Shown: positions 1-11,788, counted from the stretch's first letter. The stretch: DNA of 64,000 nt from Glandiceps talaboti (GCF_964340395.1 NC_135551.1:20606003-20670002); one strand, 5' to 3'. Notes: generated by a model from the letters alone, not told the origin. Numbers and translations are program-made.

Positions 1-1190
1 GGGTTGTGCGGCAAGTAGAAGTTTACATGCCTTGTCTGTGGTTTACATTGTGCACGCAAAACATCCCACAAAACCGGCCATAACTAAAGCGGCATATCAG
101 TAAATATGAAAAACGTGATCTTGGTAATTTGGATACCAGTTCTGAAAATATTCTCCGGGAAAATAGGTTAAAATGAACATCAAGATAGCTGCCTATTTCC
201 CATTGTTTATAAATCGTCAAGAGGTTAAGCTATCCACTCAGATGAACCACTCTTTGTCACTTTATAATCTGGCATTATACATGGGATAATTTCCAAAATG
301 TACATGTTTTATCGTTTCATTTTGGACTTTATAGAAGTTGATGACTAAAATTACCTTACCCTCGATGAAAGTTATGAATGCGACTAGGTTTTACCATAGA
401 CAGGGTGGAGGGTCTATGGTTTTACCTACTAGAATTAGTTGCGACAAGATTGTAAATGCACATGGGCGAGTTTTGCCAGATTGCTTTATTTCAAGTGATT
501 TGAAAATTGTGAATGGCGGACTTGGCCGTGGTCCATCGAATTGTCGAGTACTACCGTGGTGGCACTAGTCGTTCCTCACTGGAACGGCAAGTGCCACCTT
601 ATGGCGATATTTATTGTCTTTGAACCTTTCTCAACAAATAAATCACACATAACTCCCCAAACGCTTCCATTCTAGAAATCCGGTGCCGACCCTAAACCTT
701 TTTAATAAAGAAGAAAAATCAGTAAAATCGAGAAAATTGTGAGTGAAGTCTTGCCAGAAATGGTCATCAACTTAAAAAAGACAATAAAAAACGCGGTTCT
801 TCCAATCTGGAATGCAGAGCAGATGTCTTTGAAATAGAATTATTTAGTTTGGTTTAAAATTTAGTTGAAGTGGGCACAAAACTTGATTTGGTTCTGACTG
901 TTCTGAATTTAGGGACACGAAATCGTCTCCCTGATGGCAGGAGTTCAAAGTGTTGGGACATAATGTGGCCTTTGTCATTTACCATTTTCCCAGCTTTGTT
1001 TTGTACACGAGATGTAAACATTTCATTCAAATTAGTCTACTTTTCACTCAATACTTTACTAAACACATTTACAATTTTGTTCAAGACACTCTTGTAGCTA
1101 GTCCCTAGACTACCAAACCAGCACAAAAAAGAAAATGTTAAACCGACTCAAAACTCCGATAGAATGTCTGTAATACCTTGGCATTTACAA
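1..1190. other. Intergenic stretch without recognisable gene
   Basis: Short ORFs of up to 76 codons occur on both strands, but none resembles a known family, and the composition is uniform AT-rich non-coding DNA. The one structured item is the hairpin at 387-426, listed separately. Confidence 0.5.
387..426. mobile_element. Micro-hairpin insertion with 9-bp direct repeats
   Basis: A 22-bp payload at 396-417 begins ATAGAC and ends GTCTAT. It is flanked on both sides by the identical 9-mer ggttttacc (387-395 and 418-426). Together with adjacent bases the ends form a perfect 9-bp stem (accatagac / gtctatggt) with a 10-nt loop. A palindromic payload between identical 9-mers is the footprint expected of a tiny non-autonomous DNA element. 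A similar payload with a clear insertion footprint sits at 24284-24317. Chance formation is possible for one copy taken alone. Confidence 0.5.
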
Positions 1191-1203
1191 AATTTTAGGC
1201 CCC

Positions 1204-2051
1204 TCAATTGTTGTAGACAGTAAACTCTAGATTGACATTTCTTGTTAATGAAATCTGTGTCAAGACTGTATCAACTTCATCCAAATAAGTACGGTCAGAA
1301 TTTGACAGGTCAACTAATGCAGAGTTATCGGAATATTTGATAAGTGGATTTGTATCGGTACCTGATGAACAGTCATTTGTGTAAAGTGTAAATAGTTTGT
1401 GTGAGAGTATCGTGCTCTGTGGGGCACCCCTAAATGTTGAATGGAAGGCTGAATTTAATTTTTGGTAGCGAACAAACTGGTAAAGGTTGACAAGAAAATC
1501 CATTATCCAGAGGATGAGTTTGGGGTTAACGTTTAAATAACTAAGTTTATGAGCCATCATGTTTGGTTGACTTCTGTTAACGACTGATGAAAAATCAATA
1601 ACCAATAGTCTTACAAATGAACTTGGTTTTTCAAGATGTGTATACGCATCGTGAAGTAATGTGAGAGTTGCATTATCAGTACCTCTATTACTTTAATATG
1701 TAAATTGGTATGGGTCAAGGTGTGAATGTTTTTGTGGGTTTTGACAAAGTAAAATACGCTCGAAGCATTTCATCACAATGGAAGTCAGTGCTACAGGACG
1801 ATGCCTTGGAAGTTTTTAGGGACCGGACAGATGGTAGATGTTTTCCAAATGGTTGATATCGTATGATCATTGTACGACCAATTGAACAATCTACTGGAAA
1901 CACTAGCTAACTGCGATGCATAGACATTCAGTAACCTACCACATATGTTATCAGGACCCATAGCTTTCCTTATATTTAGTTTCTTAAAAATAGACAACTC
2001 GTTTATCACTGATTTCAAATTAACTCTTCTTTTCTTCTTATTTACTCTCAA
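1204..2051 (-). pseudogene. Non-LTR retrotransposon reverse transcriptase relic (CR1/L2-like)
   Basis: Three minus-strand frames read in order give fragments of a LINE reverse transcriptase. The first (about 2051-1800) has the RT1 motif region, RKAMGPDNI, followed by LWKTS-type residues (IWKTSTICPVPK). A frame change gives VALTSIVMKCFER-like residues at about 1790-1690, and the next fragment runs from about 1680 with TLLHDAYTHLEKP and VIDFSSV. The last contains RGAPQSTILSHKLFTLYTND followed by KYSDNSALVDL, which corresponds to the catalytic Y-x-D-D box but reads Y-S-D-N, so a metal-binding aspartate is lost. Frameshifts and the damaged active site show it is dead. No endonuclease domain or intact 3' end is visible. 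Assignment to the CR1/L2-type group rests on motif similarity from memory. Confidence 0.85.
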
Positions 2052-2750
2052 GATCTAACCCGATGTTATCTATTTCCTTTCCAAAATCGTGAATATCAAA
2101 GCGACAGTACATTACAACTTCGCCTCGCCACCACCCTGTGTTGCTTGGCAAGGTGGTAAATAAAACAAGTTTGCCTTTGGGATTATATTAACTGGGATTG
2201 TCGACACTGAATAATCCGGTCAATCATGGCACTGCGCTCATTGTATGTCACGGCGTACAAGTATAAACGACGTTCATACTTCCATGACCATAGTTTCTGC
2301 GACCTGTCATTTGTTTGACCATAGACACTCCACCTTTGTGGAGGGTCCATGGTTTGATGGGATGCGTTAATTCTGGCAAACTTGTTTGGCAAATCGATCT
2401 GACGCAATATAGCTTGTGACCGTGGCATGCATAGCTTGGGTCAAAATCTATAACACCATTAAAGTATAAATAATGTTTAAACTTCCACGATAACACATAC
2501 CTTTGAGAAATTATACTGACAGTATAATTACTCCAAGCACAGACTATTCTCGTGTCAAACTCCGACACGAACTTGTTTTTCCTTGAAGAGTATATCTCGT
2601 GAGACCTATGGAAATTATCAAAATCTATATTGTAGTTGAAAAGAGCAAGAATGAAAAGAGGGGAAATTTAAGGGACATCATTTCTATATACACGTGTATT
2701 GTGCAAAGAACCCGATATCTTTGACCGCGTTGCCGTCAACCGAGCAATGG

Positions 2751-2752
<2 letters not shown>
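2052..2752. other. Non-coding stretch after LINE relic
   Basis: No supported gene. A minus-strand ORF of 106 codons lacks recognisable motifs. It runs into a GTATGT word at about 2500 that could be a splice donor, but nothing else supports an exon. Confidence 0.4.
2313..2357. mobile_element. Degraded micro-hairpin insertion
   Basis: An imperfect palindrome at 2319-2352 (15-bp arms, 13 of 15 paired, loop of 4) starts CCATAGAC and ends GTCCATGG. The hexamer gtttga lies just outside on the left (2313-2318) and again at 2352-2357 on the right. It shares the ATAGAC start and GTGGAGG core with the copies near 396 and 24284, and looks like an older member of the same family. Confidence 0.4.

Positions 2753-2846
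<94 letters not shown>
2753..2846. repeat. (AT)n microsatellite
   Basis: About 94 bp of uninterrupted AT dinucleotide. It directly abuts the interspersed repeat at 2846-2975, an arrangement also seen at 22290-22445. Confidence 0.95.
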
Positions 2847-2848
<2 letters not shown>

Positions 2849-2975
2849 TACCAGACAAATGTTTCTTGACCATTCCCGCGTTGTAAACGAGGGATTATCG
2901 CGTGTGTAAACGAGGGATTTCACACATGCGTGGCTGTGTCCACGCATTTTGCTTCCGTGTAGGTCCACGTGAAAT
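2846..2975 (+). repeat. Interspersed repeat linked to (AT)n, copy 1
   Basis: Starts with CACTACCAGACAAATG, then TTGACCA and CpG-containing words (CCCGCG, ACGAGGGATT). The same start, spacing and CpG-rich continuation occur in reverse orientation at about 22290-22422, again next to an AT tract. This is therefore a dispersed element rather than unique sequence. Its full extent is uncertain. Confidence 0.6.
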
Positions 2976-4600
2976 GCATGGACGTGATGTTATTTACGAT
3001 AGTACACTATATAGTAGAATGAAACCAAGTTCAATTCCTATGGCTATGTAGTGAATTTATACTGACCAAATTTCACCAGGATATTGTAGAATGTGTTACA
3101 TAAAGTTGCTGCTCAGTAAAAAAAAAAAGACTGCCTAAACATTGACCGCAACTGTGCCAGCGTTTGTTTGACTATGATTATCCTGATGTTATTATGTTTA
3201 CCACAACTTACAAGTAGGTCCACGTACATGTAGTTGTCGGTAGGAACGCTGGTATATTATCGGCCTGTGTTGTGTCTTGATCCCACGAACTCTACACGTG
3301 GGTGATACTTCTATGCTCTACGTAATCCCTTTTGGTTTATATATACTTCCCGCCCTCACTGTAAAACAACACATACACATATGGCTTAGCATGGGTGGTC
3401 ACACGCTATTTTATTCACGAATTTGGTGATTTATCAGCACTGCTTTTGTCAATTTCGTCTGGCCGTATGAACCTTGTTAGTGATTATAGACCGCTCACGA
3501 CTTTATGCACTGATCTGTCTATGCTATAACCACGGAGAACCATAGACATGAAAATGTTTTGAATATCGATGTTTTAGCAACGATACAAGGTGGACGAATA
3601 CACTGTTATGCACTTTCACATAAACGAAATGGCAAGCACAGTACGAATCGAATGCGTACAGACTCGTCTTTGGAATGTCGACCTAGCCTCTGGGTCAACA
3701 ACGGATGTCAGCAGTGTCAAAGGTTATCCGCGTATCATGATAAATATCGCTGTAAAATCGATACACTTATTAGTCATAGAAAGCGTGATATATGTTAATA
3801 TTTGTAATTACATCTAATTCATTTATTTTGTCGTCACTGCTCAGTTTTCTCTGCACTACCAATAAATAAACAGTGCAGTAGTCCGTAGCTAGTGGGCGGG
3901 ATATATTTGATGTTTAATATATATTTATTCACTCAACCCACATGACTACAATCTACTATCCCTTCATAAAATATAACTCACGTTCATCATATATGTGTAT
4001 GTACATGTAGGTTACCATTTTGCAGTCGGTGAATATAATTACGATCTCAATTTAAAGGGGGAAAACTTGATACGGGCCATCATGCATGTGACGCTCATTT
4101 CTATCGATGACGTCGCCTCAGATATTTCCCGTTGATAGCAAATTGACAAAATCTTTTTTTTTTCATACACTTATTTTTGTCTTTTAATCCGTGTGCTACC
4201 ATTAGTGGTATCAGTAGATGTTTACACTCACGGTATAATGCGTTAATTTGGGCAAATAGCGAGTTTGTTCTAGCAAGCTACTAATTAATGCAAAGCTGAT
4301 AAACACAGATAAGACATTGATATCAGGTAGGAAATAGAAAAAAACAGTGAGAGGAAACAGTATTTAAAACTTAAATTTGAAATATACAGAAAATAATATT
4401 AGAAATCCGGAAAATCGCGAGTACAAAATTGATCATTTGTCCTTTACCCTGTGATCTGATGGGAAGAAACCAATAACACAGAGACCATATGGCGACAGCG
4501 GAAAACATAACTACCTGAACTTGACACTCACGTATGAAAATTAAAAAAAAATCTATCTACCCCAACTATTCTAAAATTGAGCGTAATCGGAACCACAAAT
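2976..4600. other. Non-coding stretch
   Basis: No gene family recognised. A TATA-like word (TTTATATATAC, about 3336-3346) sits upstream of a CCCGCCCTC run, but no exon follows that I can support. GTCTATG (3517-3523) and CATAGAC (3541-3547) form an inverted pair reminiscent of the hairpin termini described elsewhere. Confidence 0.4.
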
Positions 4601-4619
4601 TTTTTTTTAATACGTCTTG

Positions 4620-5800
4620 GTGTAATTCGATCATAAAATCACTCATCCCCGCGTGACGCGTGGGGTCATTGTTGTGTTTATCCCAAAAGAGATAATGGCT
4701 GCCACACATTTTTATTCCATGAACGTTTTAAATAATGAGTGTCGCATATAAATGACAAATGAACATATCGATTTTAAATGGCTGTAAAATAAGCGTTATG
4801 AAAGCGTTATGTCTTTTTTATCTTCCAATATGATATAATATGCAAGTCTTTGGGAATATGATTCACTAAAAATAACCCTTTCCACGCCATAAAATGAACG
4901 TTTTAAACGATGTGGCACGGGACTATTTTCGTGGCTATCCCGAAAAGGACAAATACGTACAATGTACCATACATGTACATGTACATGACTTTTGTACATG
5001 TACGTCGAAGGGGAGGGGGATGTCAAAACCGCGGTACATACAAGTATATATGCCGTTACTACACTGAGTACCCCCCCCCCCGGGGGGAGGGGCAGCAGTG
5101 TTACATCCCTGGAACAGTTTTCAGTATTTATTCTAGAACTACGAGTATAGAGTACATGCACATGTACAAGGATTTGCGTGTATTTTTTTTACTGCAAAAG
5201 CCCCTAGAAAACTAAGAAACGTGTACTTAGAAAATGGACTTCGATGCATTTTTGGTTGAGTTAGTCACTAAATCTAAATGGTTTTACTTGTTGTGAACTA
5301 AATAGTACATGTACATATGCATGAGTCTTGCTGCTAGACGTTCGGGCTTTCTTTCGATAGTATAAGCGAACGAAGTTCGCAGTGAAGGCTTGCCCAAACA
5401 TGCGATGTTCGGTCGTGTGTCGTATTCTATGTGAAGAACATCCGAGGTCTAGCAGATAGACTACATGTACATGTACATGTACATAACGGACGTCTAAGTT
5501 TACGTACGGTACATTGTCTAAATTGTCATATTGACAGTTTGCGCTGTTACAAATTGATAAATGGCTTTGGTGGTTGGCTTATTCGCATGATTATTCTTTC
5601 AAGTAATGATTCCTTGGTCACCGACATGAGAAGTAAGGACAGGTAGTGTATATGTACAAAGCTGATGACAAAATAATTTTACAACTGTCACAAATTGACC
5701 AGTATTCAAAGGTCATGGGGCTGAGCAATTTCTTAAAGAACTTAATAACTTGAACGAAATTGAACATAATACGTTTAGATAAATTACAATTGCTGCTGTG
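4620..5800. repeat. Degenerate repeat units flanking the large inverted repeat
   Basis: This region shares words with the interior of the left arm: AACGTTTTAA near 4725 and 4893, and a block reading ACTATTTTCGTGGCTATCC near 4922 that recurs near 6196. It also has TACATGTACATG runs at about 4970-5000 and 5465-5480. The units look like old, diverged copies of a roughly 1-kb repeat that continues into the arm. There is no coding content. Confidence 0.5.
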
Positions 5801-6889
5801 TGATAAGTGCTTGTAGTCTAGCTATCGTTACAACAACTTCCTCACGTCACTTATACATGTACGCCACAATACAACATGTACATGTGATCATGACACGCGT
5901 GTACCATGTCTTCACTTTAATAGTGAGGTCATGCAAGGAGGACTTTAATAGCTATCCATGTAATACGTCGATGTCAAGTCATACCAAATATGATCCAGTA
6001 TTTATGTCAGAAGTGGAACTAGTTAATTGTATCTGCTGTCCAGTAGTGGAATGTGATGAGCTAAAATAATACATTATAAATGAACTGCTATCACACTATC
6101 ATAGATTTTGACAACGCTTCACACATGCATAAAAAGTGTGTTGTTTTCACTGTTTCAGTGTCACTCAACGGTCACCCAACTCTCGTGGCCCGGGATTATT
6201 TTCGTGGCTATCCCGAAAGGGTCTATAACACATTTTCAGACGATAAAATCTTTGAAATAACAACCATTTAAATAACGTGTGCGTCTTTTGATTTACAAAA
6301 TGTATATAATATGCTACAAATACACGAATCCTGTAGTTTATTGAGTGTCCGTATCGTTCAGTAAACCCTCGTGGGGTGGGATAATTTATGTTGACTTTAC
6401 CTCATAAGTGACAAATTTGATAGAGAAATTAAACCTAAGCCTGAATATATGGAAAATAAATATTCTTAGTTACTTTTACATACGGGAGTATTCTGAATGT
6501 GTGTCTATAGACTAGGGTTCGCACGGTCCTGGAAAACCCTAGAATTTCAAACCCTCCCTAGAAACCCTGGAAAATGCACCCTAACCCTAAAAATGATCGC
6601 GATCGATTGATTGGCGATCGACATTTCAGTACGTGCTCGAGCACATATTCACATGATTCACTACACTCGTTGAATAACCTTTTTACCCTTTATACTGTAC
6701 CATACGAACTTTTGGTTTTGCCCTGTTCGGAGTCCATCAACGTCATATCAACGTTCTCTTGATTACATGACCTGACTATTAATTTTCAAAATTATTACAT
6801 CAAGTTTCCACTTTAAACACGCCCATCTGAAGCCCTGATCGACGTGTAAACTTAACAACTGTAAATTAAAAGGGGAATGCCTGACATAT

Positions 6890-8070
6890 TCGATGATATC
6901 GTCTAAAAATCTAACATTTTGGATAACTATCCCTTTCCCAATGATCGGTAATATCGGATAAAAGACTTCGTCTTGAAAGTCTAAGTTATTCAATGTGTTA
7001 GATATCTATCGGATAGCATCGATAACATCGATAACATTTGATAAATATGCTTCATTGGGAAGGAATCTCTGTCGTCTGGATAGGTATTCAAAATGTTTGT
7101 TTTTTAGACAATATTATCGGATAAAAACGCTTCATCGGGAAGAGAAGTCCGTCGTCAAGTTTGTCTAAGTTTTTCAAAATGTTATATGTTTAACGATGCT
7201 ATCGGATAACACCCGACACTACCGTACAGGCGTAGGCACACGTCCACACAAATGGCTGTCTGATATAGTTATTTTTCGTTGAAATAGAATTGACGAAATG
7301 CAATAACAACGTAATACATTTTTGTAATTACATTTCTTCTTGTAGACGTAGGTATTGTTTTCAAGTTGCACTATCACCGTTTTGATTTCTGAAGGCCAGA
7401 GTTAATATGTAGTTTATTGAATGTCATGGTGTAACTCTGTCGTTCACGCAACCCTCGTGTTGCGGGACCATATTTCCATTTTGTACTTGTTAAGGATGCA
7501 TAATTTTTTTCTTGCATTCATTTAATATGACAGCTTTTATCACCACAGTAGTTAAAGGGAACACACTGAGTGTGTACGTATATATATCAAAGATAACTGT
7601 TTTTGCTGCATACTTGGTATTCACAGTATTCGGCCACTTTTTCATCTCCTCGTATCACAGGTTCATTTTTGTGACTATCGAAAAAGAGACAAGCTATGCT
7701 TTCAAAAATAAACGTTTTAAGAATCTGTGCATCTTTTTATCTCGCAAATATAATAAATAATGTAAGTTTTCTCAATACCTCACCGGCACAGACAGCATGT
7801 ACATGTACATGCACATTGTACATGTACTGTGGTGCGTCAACTCGCGTGACTTGGGCCGTGTTTCGTGGCTAACCTTAAATGTCAAATCTTATATGAGATA
7901 TGATAAAACTGCTTAGTTGAAAAGGGATATCCGTCATCTAGATAGTCTAAGTTACGAAACTGTTAGATTTTTGGACGATGTTATCGGATAAAAACGCTTG
8001 GACGGGAAGGGACCTCCGTCATCAACTTTGTTTAGTACGTTATTCAACATGTTAGATTAATTTATTTGGT
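6890..8070. repeat. Internal degenerate repeats within left arm
   Basis: At least five related blocks share TCGGATAAAA, a variant of CATCGGGAAG and GTCTAAGTT, followed by AATGTTAGAT-like words. They lie near 6900, 7020, 7110, 7910 and 7980. They are mirrored at about 17280-18380 in the right arm. They appear to be an old tandem family now carried passively by the inverted repeat. Confidence 0.5.
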
Positions 8071-9478
8071 CGGCGTGTAGTCATCCAGGATGCTTGCACG
8101 AAATACATTTACTACATTATTTTATACATTCACTACTTATTATTACGAATGTACATTGCATGTTTGATTTCATTATTTCAGCACAAGAAAAAAAAACGTA
8201 CCATAAATCTTAATCACTAATTCATCTGCTTTTACATGTAATACATCTAACATGACGCTGTCGTACATGGCACACATCTACATGTACACACATTTTAATT
8301 GACTGAAATGGTTGTCCGATACAATTATTTTTTCGTTGAAATAAAATGGGCAAAATGCAATACAAAGTAATTTATTTTTATCTTATAAACGTAGGTATTC
8401 TTTTCAAGTCGCACTATCACATGCCAGATTACATGAGATCTAGAGTTATGTAGTGTACATGATTGTACATGTGTATAAGATGTCACGATGTAACTCTGTC
8501 GTTCACGCAACACGTCACGCAACCCTCGTGTTGCGGGACCATATTTCCATTTTGTACTTTGCATCTTTTCTAAGCTTTTGTCACCAAAGTCATTTTAAGG
8601 AGGAACACGCCGAGTTTGTACGTTTATCAAGTATAACAATTTTTACTTGAATATTTCGGTGTTTACATTCTTCAACCACTTTTCCCTGCCTCGTGATGCA
8701 GGGTCATTTTCATAGCTATCGTAAAGGAGACGAAGTTGGGCTTTAAAAAATAAACGTTTTAAGAATCTTTTTATCTCGCAAATATGAAATATAAGATTTC
8801 TCAACATACAGCGTATACATGTACCGTGGTGTCTCTGTGCCTCTCAACTGTCATTGAACTCGAAAATCACGGAGTAACGTGTGGAATTGTGTCTTTCCCT
8901 AGGGTATGTAGCTATGTATTACCTGTGGGAGTTAAACTAGATAAACGCAGCTAAACTGCATGACTTTAGCGGATATGTATGTTCTAAACTTATAAACTAT
9001 CCACTAATTAGTCCCTAGCGAAAAAAGTTTTACAAGGATGTATCCGCTAATTATCGCATCTAAATATCGTTCTCAACTTTATAAACGTTATCCACTAATT
9101 ATGGCATCTAAATATCTACCTACACTTTATACATTATATAAACTATCCGCTAATTAGACGGGCACAATATCAATGTGACAATAGGGAGTATGATTTTTGA
9201 AGCATGTGCTAAAGTATATAATGAGACGTACATATGATGTGATGAGGAGCGAGACGGTCATCAGTTGTTGAAAAATATTTGCAAATTTTGGCGAGGCAGT
9301 ACTGTTGACTGGCTTTTAAATGAACAGCGTTTGAATTTAAGTACTTTACGTCTGAGAATTGTCTGGAGGAGAACTTTGGTTACGACACTAGAGGAATGAG
9401 AAGATATATAGCAGGAGTATGTGAAGAAGAAGTTGAAATAATTTTCAGCAGCGAGCCGAAGGTACGAAATCAATATTG

Positions 9479-9969
9479 TATACTTCTTTTTCTTCTTTTT
9501 TGAATTTCTTTTGTACTGGGAATTCCTCCCACCGATTTTCAGTTATGCAGACATGTACACACAATCACACGAATTTCCACAGAGTTCCATTCAGGTGTGG
9601 GACTACCCGACAGGGCCATGTTGCACGCTCTATATCACGTTACAGCTGTGGAACTGTCAAGGCTTTCCCAGTCAGTCCACAGGCTATCATTGAGTCACCC
9701 AGGCCCTGCAAACAGCACCTGTGGGCTCGTGTGAGTAATCGTCCCCGACTTTTCGAGTCATTATTCTAAGGCACCCCCCCCCCAGATATTCGCATTGGTC
9801 TTGTGAGTGAGAGACGGCTGAGTGATACAGCCTACCCATCGAGTCTGTAGAACACTCGCCCTGGATTTGGGTCGGTCACAGAAAAATCCCTAGTTTCCAG
9901 TGGGATTCAAACCCATGACCTCCCGACTGCTACTCCTGTGCACTAACCACCATGCTACACGGAGCTGGT
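9479..9969 (-). mobile_element. tRNA-derived SINE (left-arm copy)
   Basis: Read on the minus strand, the element starts near 9969 with a tRNA-like head. An A box (TAGCATGGTGGTTAGTGC) is followed after about 35 nt by a B box (GGGTTTGAATCCC). A body of about 400 bp follows, ending in an A-rich tail (the T/C-rich run at 9479-9520 on the plus strand). It is the mirror copy of 15329-15825. The ORFs that overlap it are not genes. Confidence 0.7.
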
Positions 9970-10048
9970 TTATTGTACAAACTTCCTTATATACACTGTC
10001 ATGTCACAGGCACTCGAATCAATATGTATGACTTTTTAAAAAACATGT

Positions 10049-10050
<2 letters not shown>

Positions 10051-10084
<34 letters not shown>

Positions 10085-10272
10085 GCACGTACGTACATAC
10101 ACACGTACGTACGTACGTACGTACGTACGTACGTACATACATACATACATACATACATACATACATACATACATACATACATACATGCATACATGCACGC
10201 ATGCATGAATGCATACATACATACATACATACATACATACATACATACATACATACATACATACATACATAC
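10051..10272. repeat. Compound (AC)n/(ACGT)n/(ACAT)n microsatellite at inner arm end
   Basis: Runs of CA, then ACGT, then ATAC with a conserved interruption GCACGCATGCATGAATGC near 10195. The same order and interruption are mirrored at 15073-15290. Long ORFs through it translate only to Tyr/Val/Cys/Met or His/Thr/Ile repeats. Confidence 0.95.
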
Positions 10273-10375
10273 ACACACACATGCATACATGCATGCATAG
10301 GAGGCGTGTATTGACCTGGACGGCATTCATTTATTACATACATGCATCCACACCTTAGGGTAATTATACTGACTC

Positions 10376-10588
10376 CATACATACATACATACATACATAC
10401 ATACATACATACATACATACATACGTACGTACGTACATACGTACGTACATGCATACATATGTACGTACGTACGTACGTACACACACACACACGTACGTAC
10501 GTACGTACGTGCGTGCGTATGCATGCATGCATACATACATACATACATGCATACATACATACATACATACATACATACATACATACAT
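10376..10588. repeat. Compound (ACAT)n/(ACGT)n microsatellite
   Basis: Alternating ACAT, ACGT and CA runs of about 213 bp, separated by only about 100 bp from the tract that ends the left arm. A 313-codon ORF crossing both tracts is an artefact of the repeat. Confidence 0.95.
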
Positions 10589-11091
10589 TTTGACAACTAT
10601 GGAAAATACATAGATGTGAGGGAATACTTGTTCCTTCCAAGATGGTACTTAGTAGTATACTAGTTGTAACTACAACGTGGAGTGACGGTTCCTCGTTCGA
10701 TATCGAGTTTTCCATAGTGAATATATTTGAATAAAAAGGTGTGGTTTTGTTTTTGTTTCCTAGCGGACTTCGCATGTCTGCGATGTACCAGGCTGGGCCG
10801 AGGGTAACCGTGTCACTGAATCGACGACAATGAGAAGATAAGGAGGCCAGCGTGTGCAGCACCAAAGACATCTGTGAAATGTGCCTCGTGGATGCCAAAT
10901 ATTTTTCAAGACGTGCATGAACGTTTTGCAGTGGCCACACTGAAGATAACGACCAGGTAGTAACGAATCAAAACAAGCCAAAGAAAGTGGAACAGTTGGG
11001 GAGGAGGAGACACAGAACCCAAACCCTCATATTGTATTGAAAATAACAATGAACGAGTACAAACGCATGCCAAGTACAATACTGTTGTTAA

Positions 11092-11788
11092 GTATGCCCA
11101 CAGGGAGCTCAGGCTCAGTTAGTTTTAATGCAAATATAAACAAACAAGTAAACAAACAAACAAACAAAACACAAACAAGTAAAAAACAACAACAAATAAA
11201 CACACAAATAAAAACGAATAAACAAACAAACAAACAAACAAAAGAAACAAACAAAAACAAACTAATCGACACATGAGTAGATACATACATGAGTAAACAA
11301 CAACAAACCAACGAACAAACACTACTCCCCCCCCCCCCACATGGTCACATCTGGAAATAACCCAAAAGGGTTGAGACTGATCAACATCCATACCCAAAAG
11401 CGAGTACTATTATAATTTTCGTATCCTGAAAAAAATGCCATAATTTGACTTCAGATCAGTCAAAAATACACCTCGCTAGATCATATATGGGGGTAGTGTT
11501 TGTTTGTTGTCGTTTACTCATGTATGTATCTACTCATGTGTCGGTTAGTTTGTTTGTTTGTTTGCTTTTGTTTGCTTTGTTTGTTTGCTTTTGTTTGCTT
11601 TATTTATTTATTTGTTTGTTTGTTTGTTTGTTTATTTCTACGTTTGTTTACTTGTTTATTTGTTTGTTTACTTGTTTATTTGTTTGTCTGTTTTTTTACT
11701 TGTGTTTTGTTTGTGTGTTTGTTTGTTTGTTTACTTGTTTGTTTATATTTGTAAACAAAACTAACTGAGCCTGCGCTCACTGTGGTAT
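11092..11788. repeat. Inner inverted repeat with (CAAA)n/(TTTG)n arms
   Basis: The left arm (about 11092-11330) begins GTATGCCCACAGGGAGCTC, then AGGCTCAGTTAG, then CAAA-rich sequence and ATGAGTAGATACATACATGAG. The right arm (about 11490-11788) is its reverse complement, with TTTG runs and ending ACTAACTGAGCCTG...GTATGC. A spacer of about 160 bp separates the arms. The axis near 11440 is not concentric with the 4.4-kb arms, so this is an independent fold-back structure. Confidence 0.85.

Larger units (their letters stand above)
5803..10270 (+). repeat. Left arm of large inverted repeat
   Basis: The reverse complement of this 4.47-kb segment is found at 15073-19492 with very high identity: scattered single-base differences and a few small indels. 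The outer boundary is sharp; matching begins at ATAAGTGCTTGTAG (5803) and sequence outside is unrelated. The inner boundary lies inside an ATAC-type microsatellite. The arm holds several degenerate internal units (CCTCGTGTTGCGGGACC at about 7450 and 8522; TTATCGGATAAAAACGCTT at about 7113 and 7980), a SINE near its inner end, and no supported protein-coding gene. Short ORFs occur identically in both arms only because the DNA is duplicated. Confidence 0.95.

Noticed and set aside
6574-6600. Telomere-like CCCTAACCCTAA
   Set aside because: Only two units within a CCCTRGAAA-type degenerate stretch, duplicated with the arm; too short for an interstitial telomere.
9261-9473. 70-codon ORF identical in both arms of the large inverted repeat (second copy 15842-16042)
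   Set aside because: Identity follows from the DNA duplication itself and gives no evidence of coding constraint.
10051-10588. CRISPR-like array
   Set aside because: Regular spacing comes from tetranucleotide microsatellites without distinct spacers; the window is eukaryotic.
9999-10940. 313-codon minus-strand ORF, plus similar ORFs at 10327-10596 and 14711-15342
   Set aside because: Reading frames through ACAT/ACGT/CA microsatellites; the encoded Cys-Met-Tyr-Val or His-Thr-Tyr-Ile repeats are artefacts.
11125-11764. Hydrophobic Leu/Phe/Cys/Val ORFs resembling membrane proteins
   Set aside because: They are translations of (TTTG)n tracts in the two arms of the inner inverted repeat.
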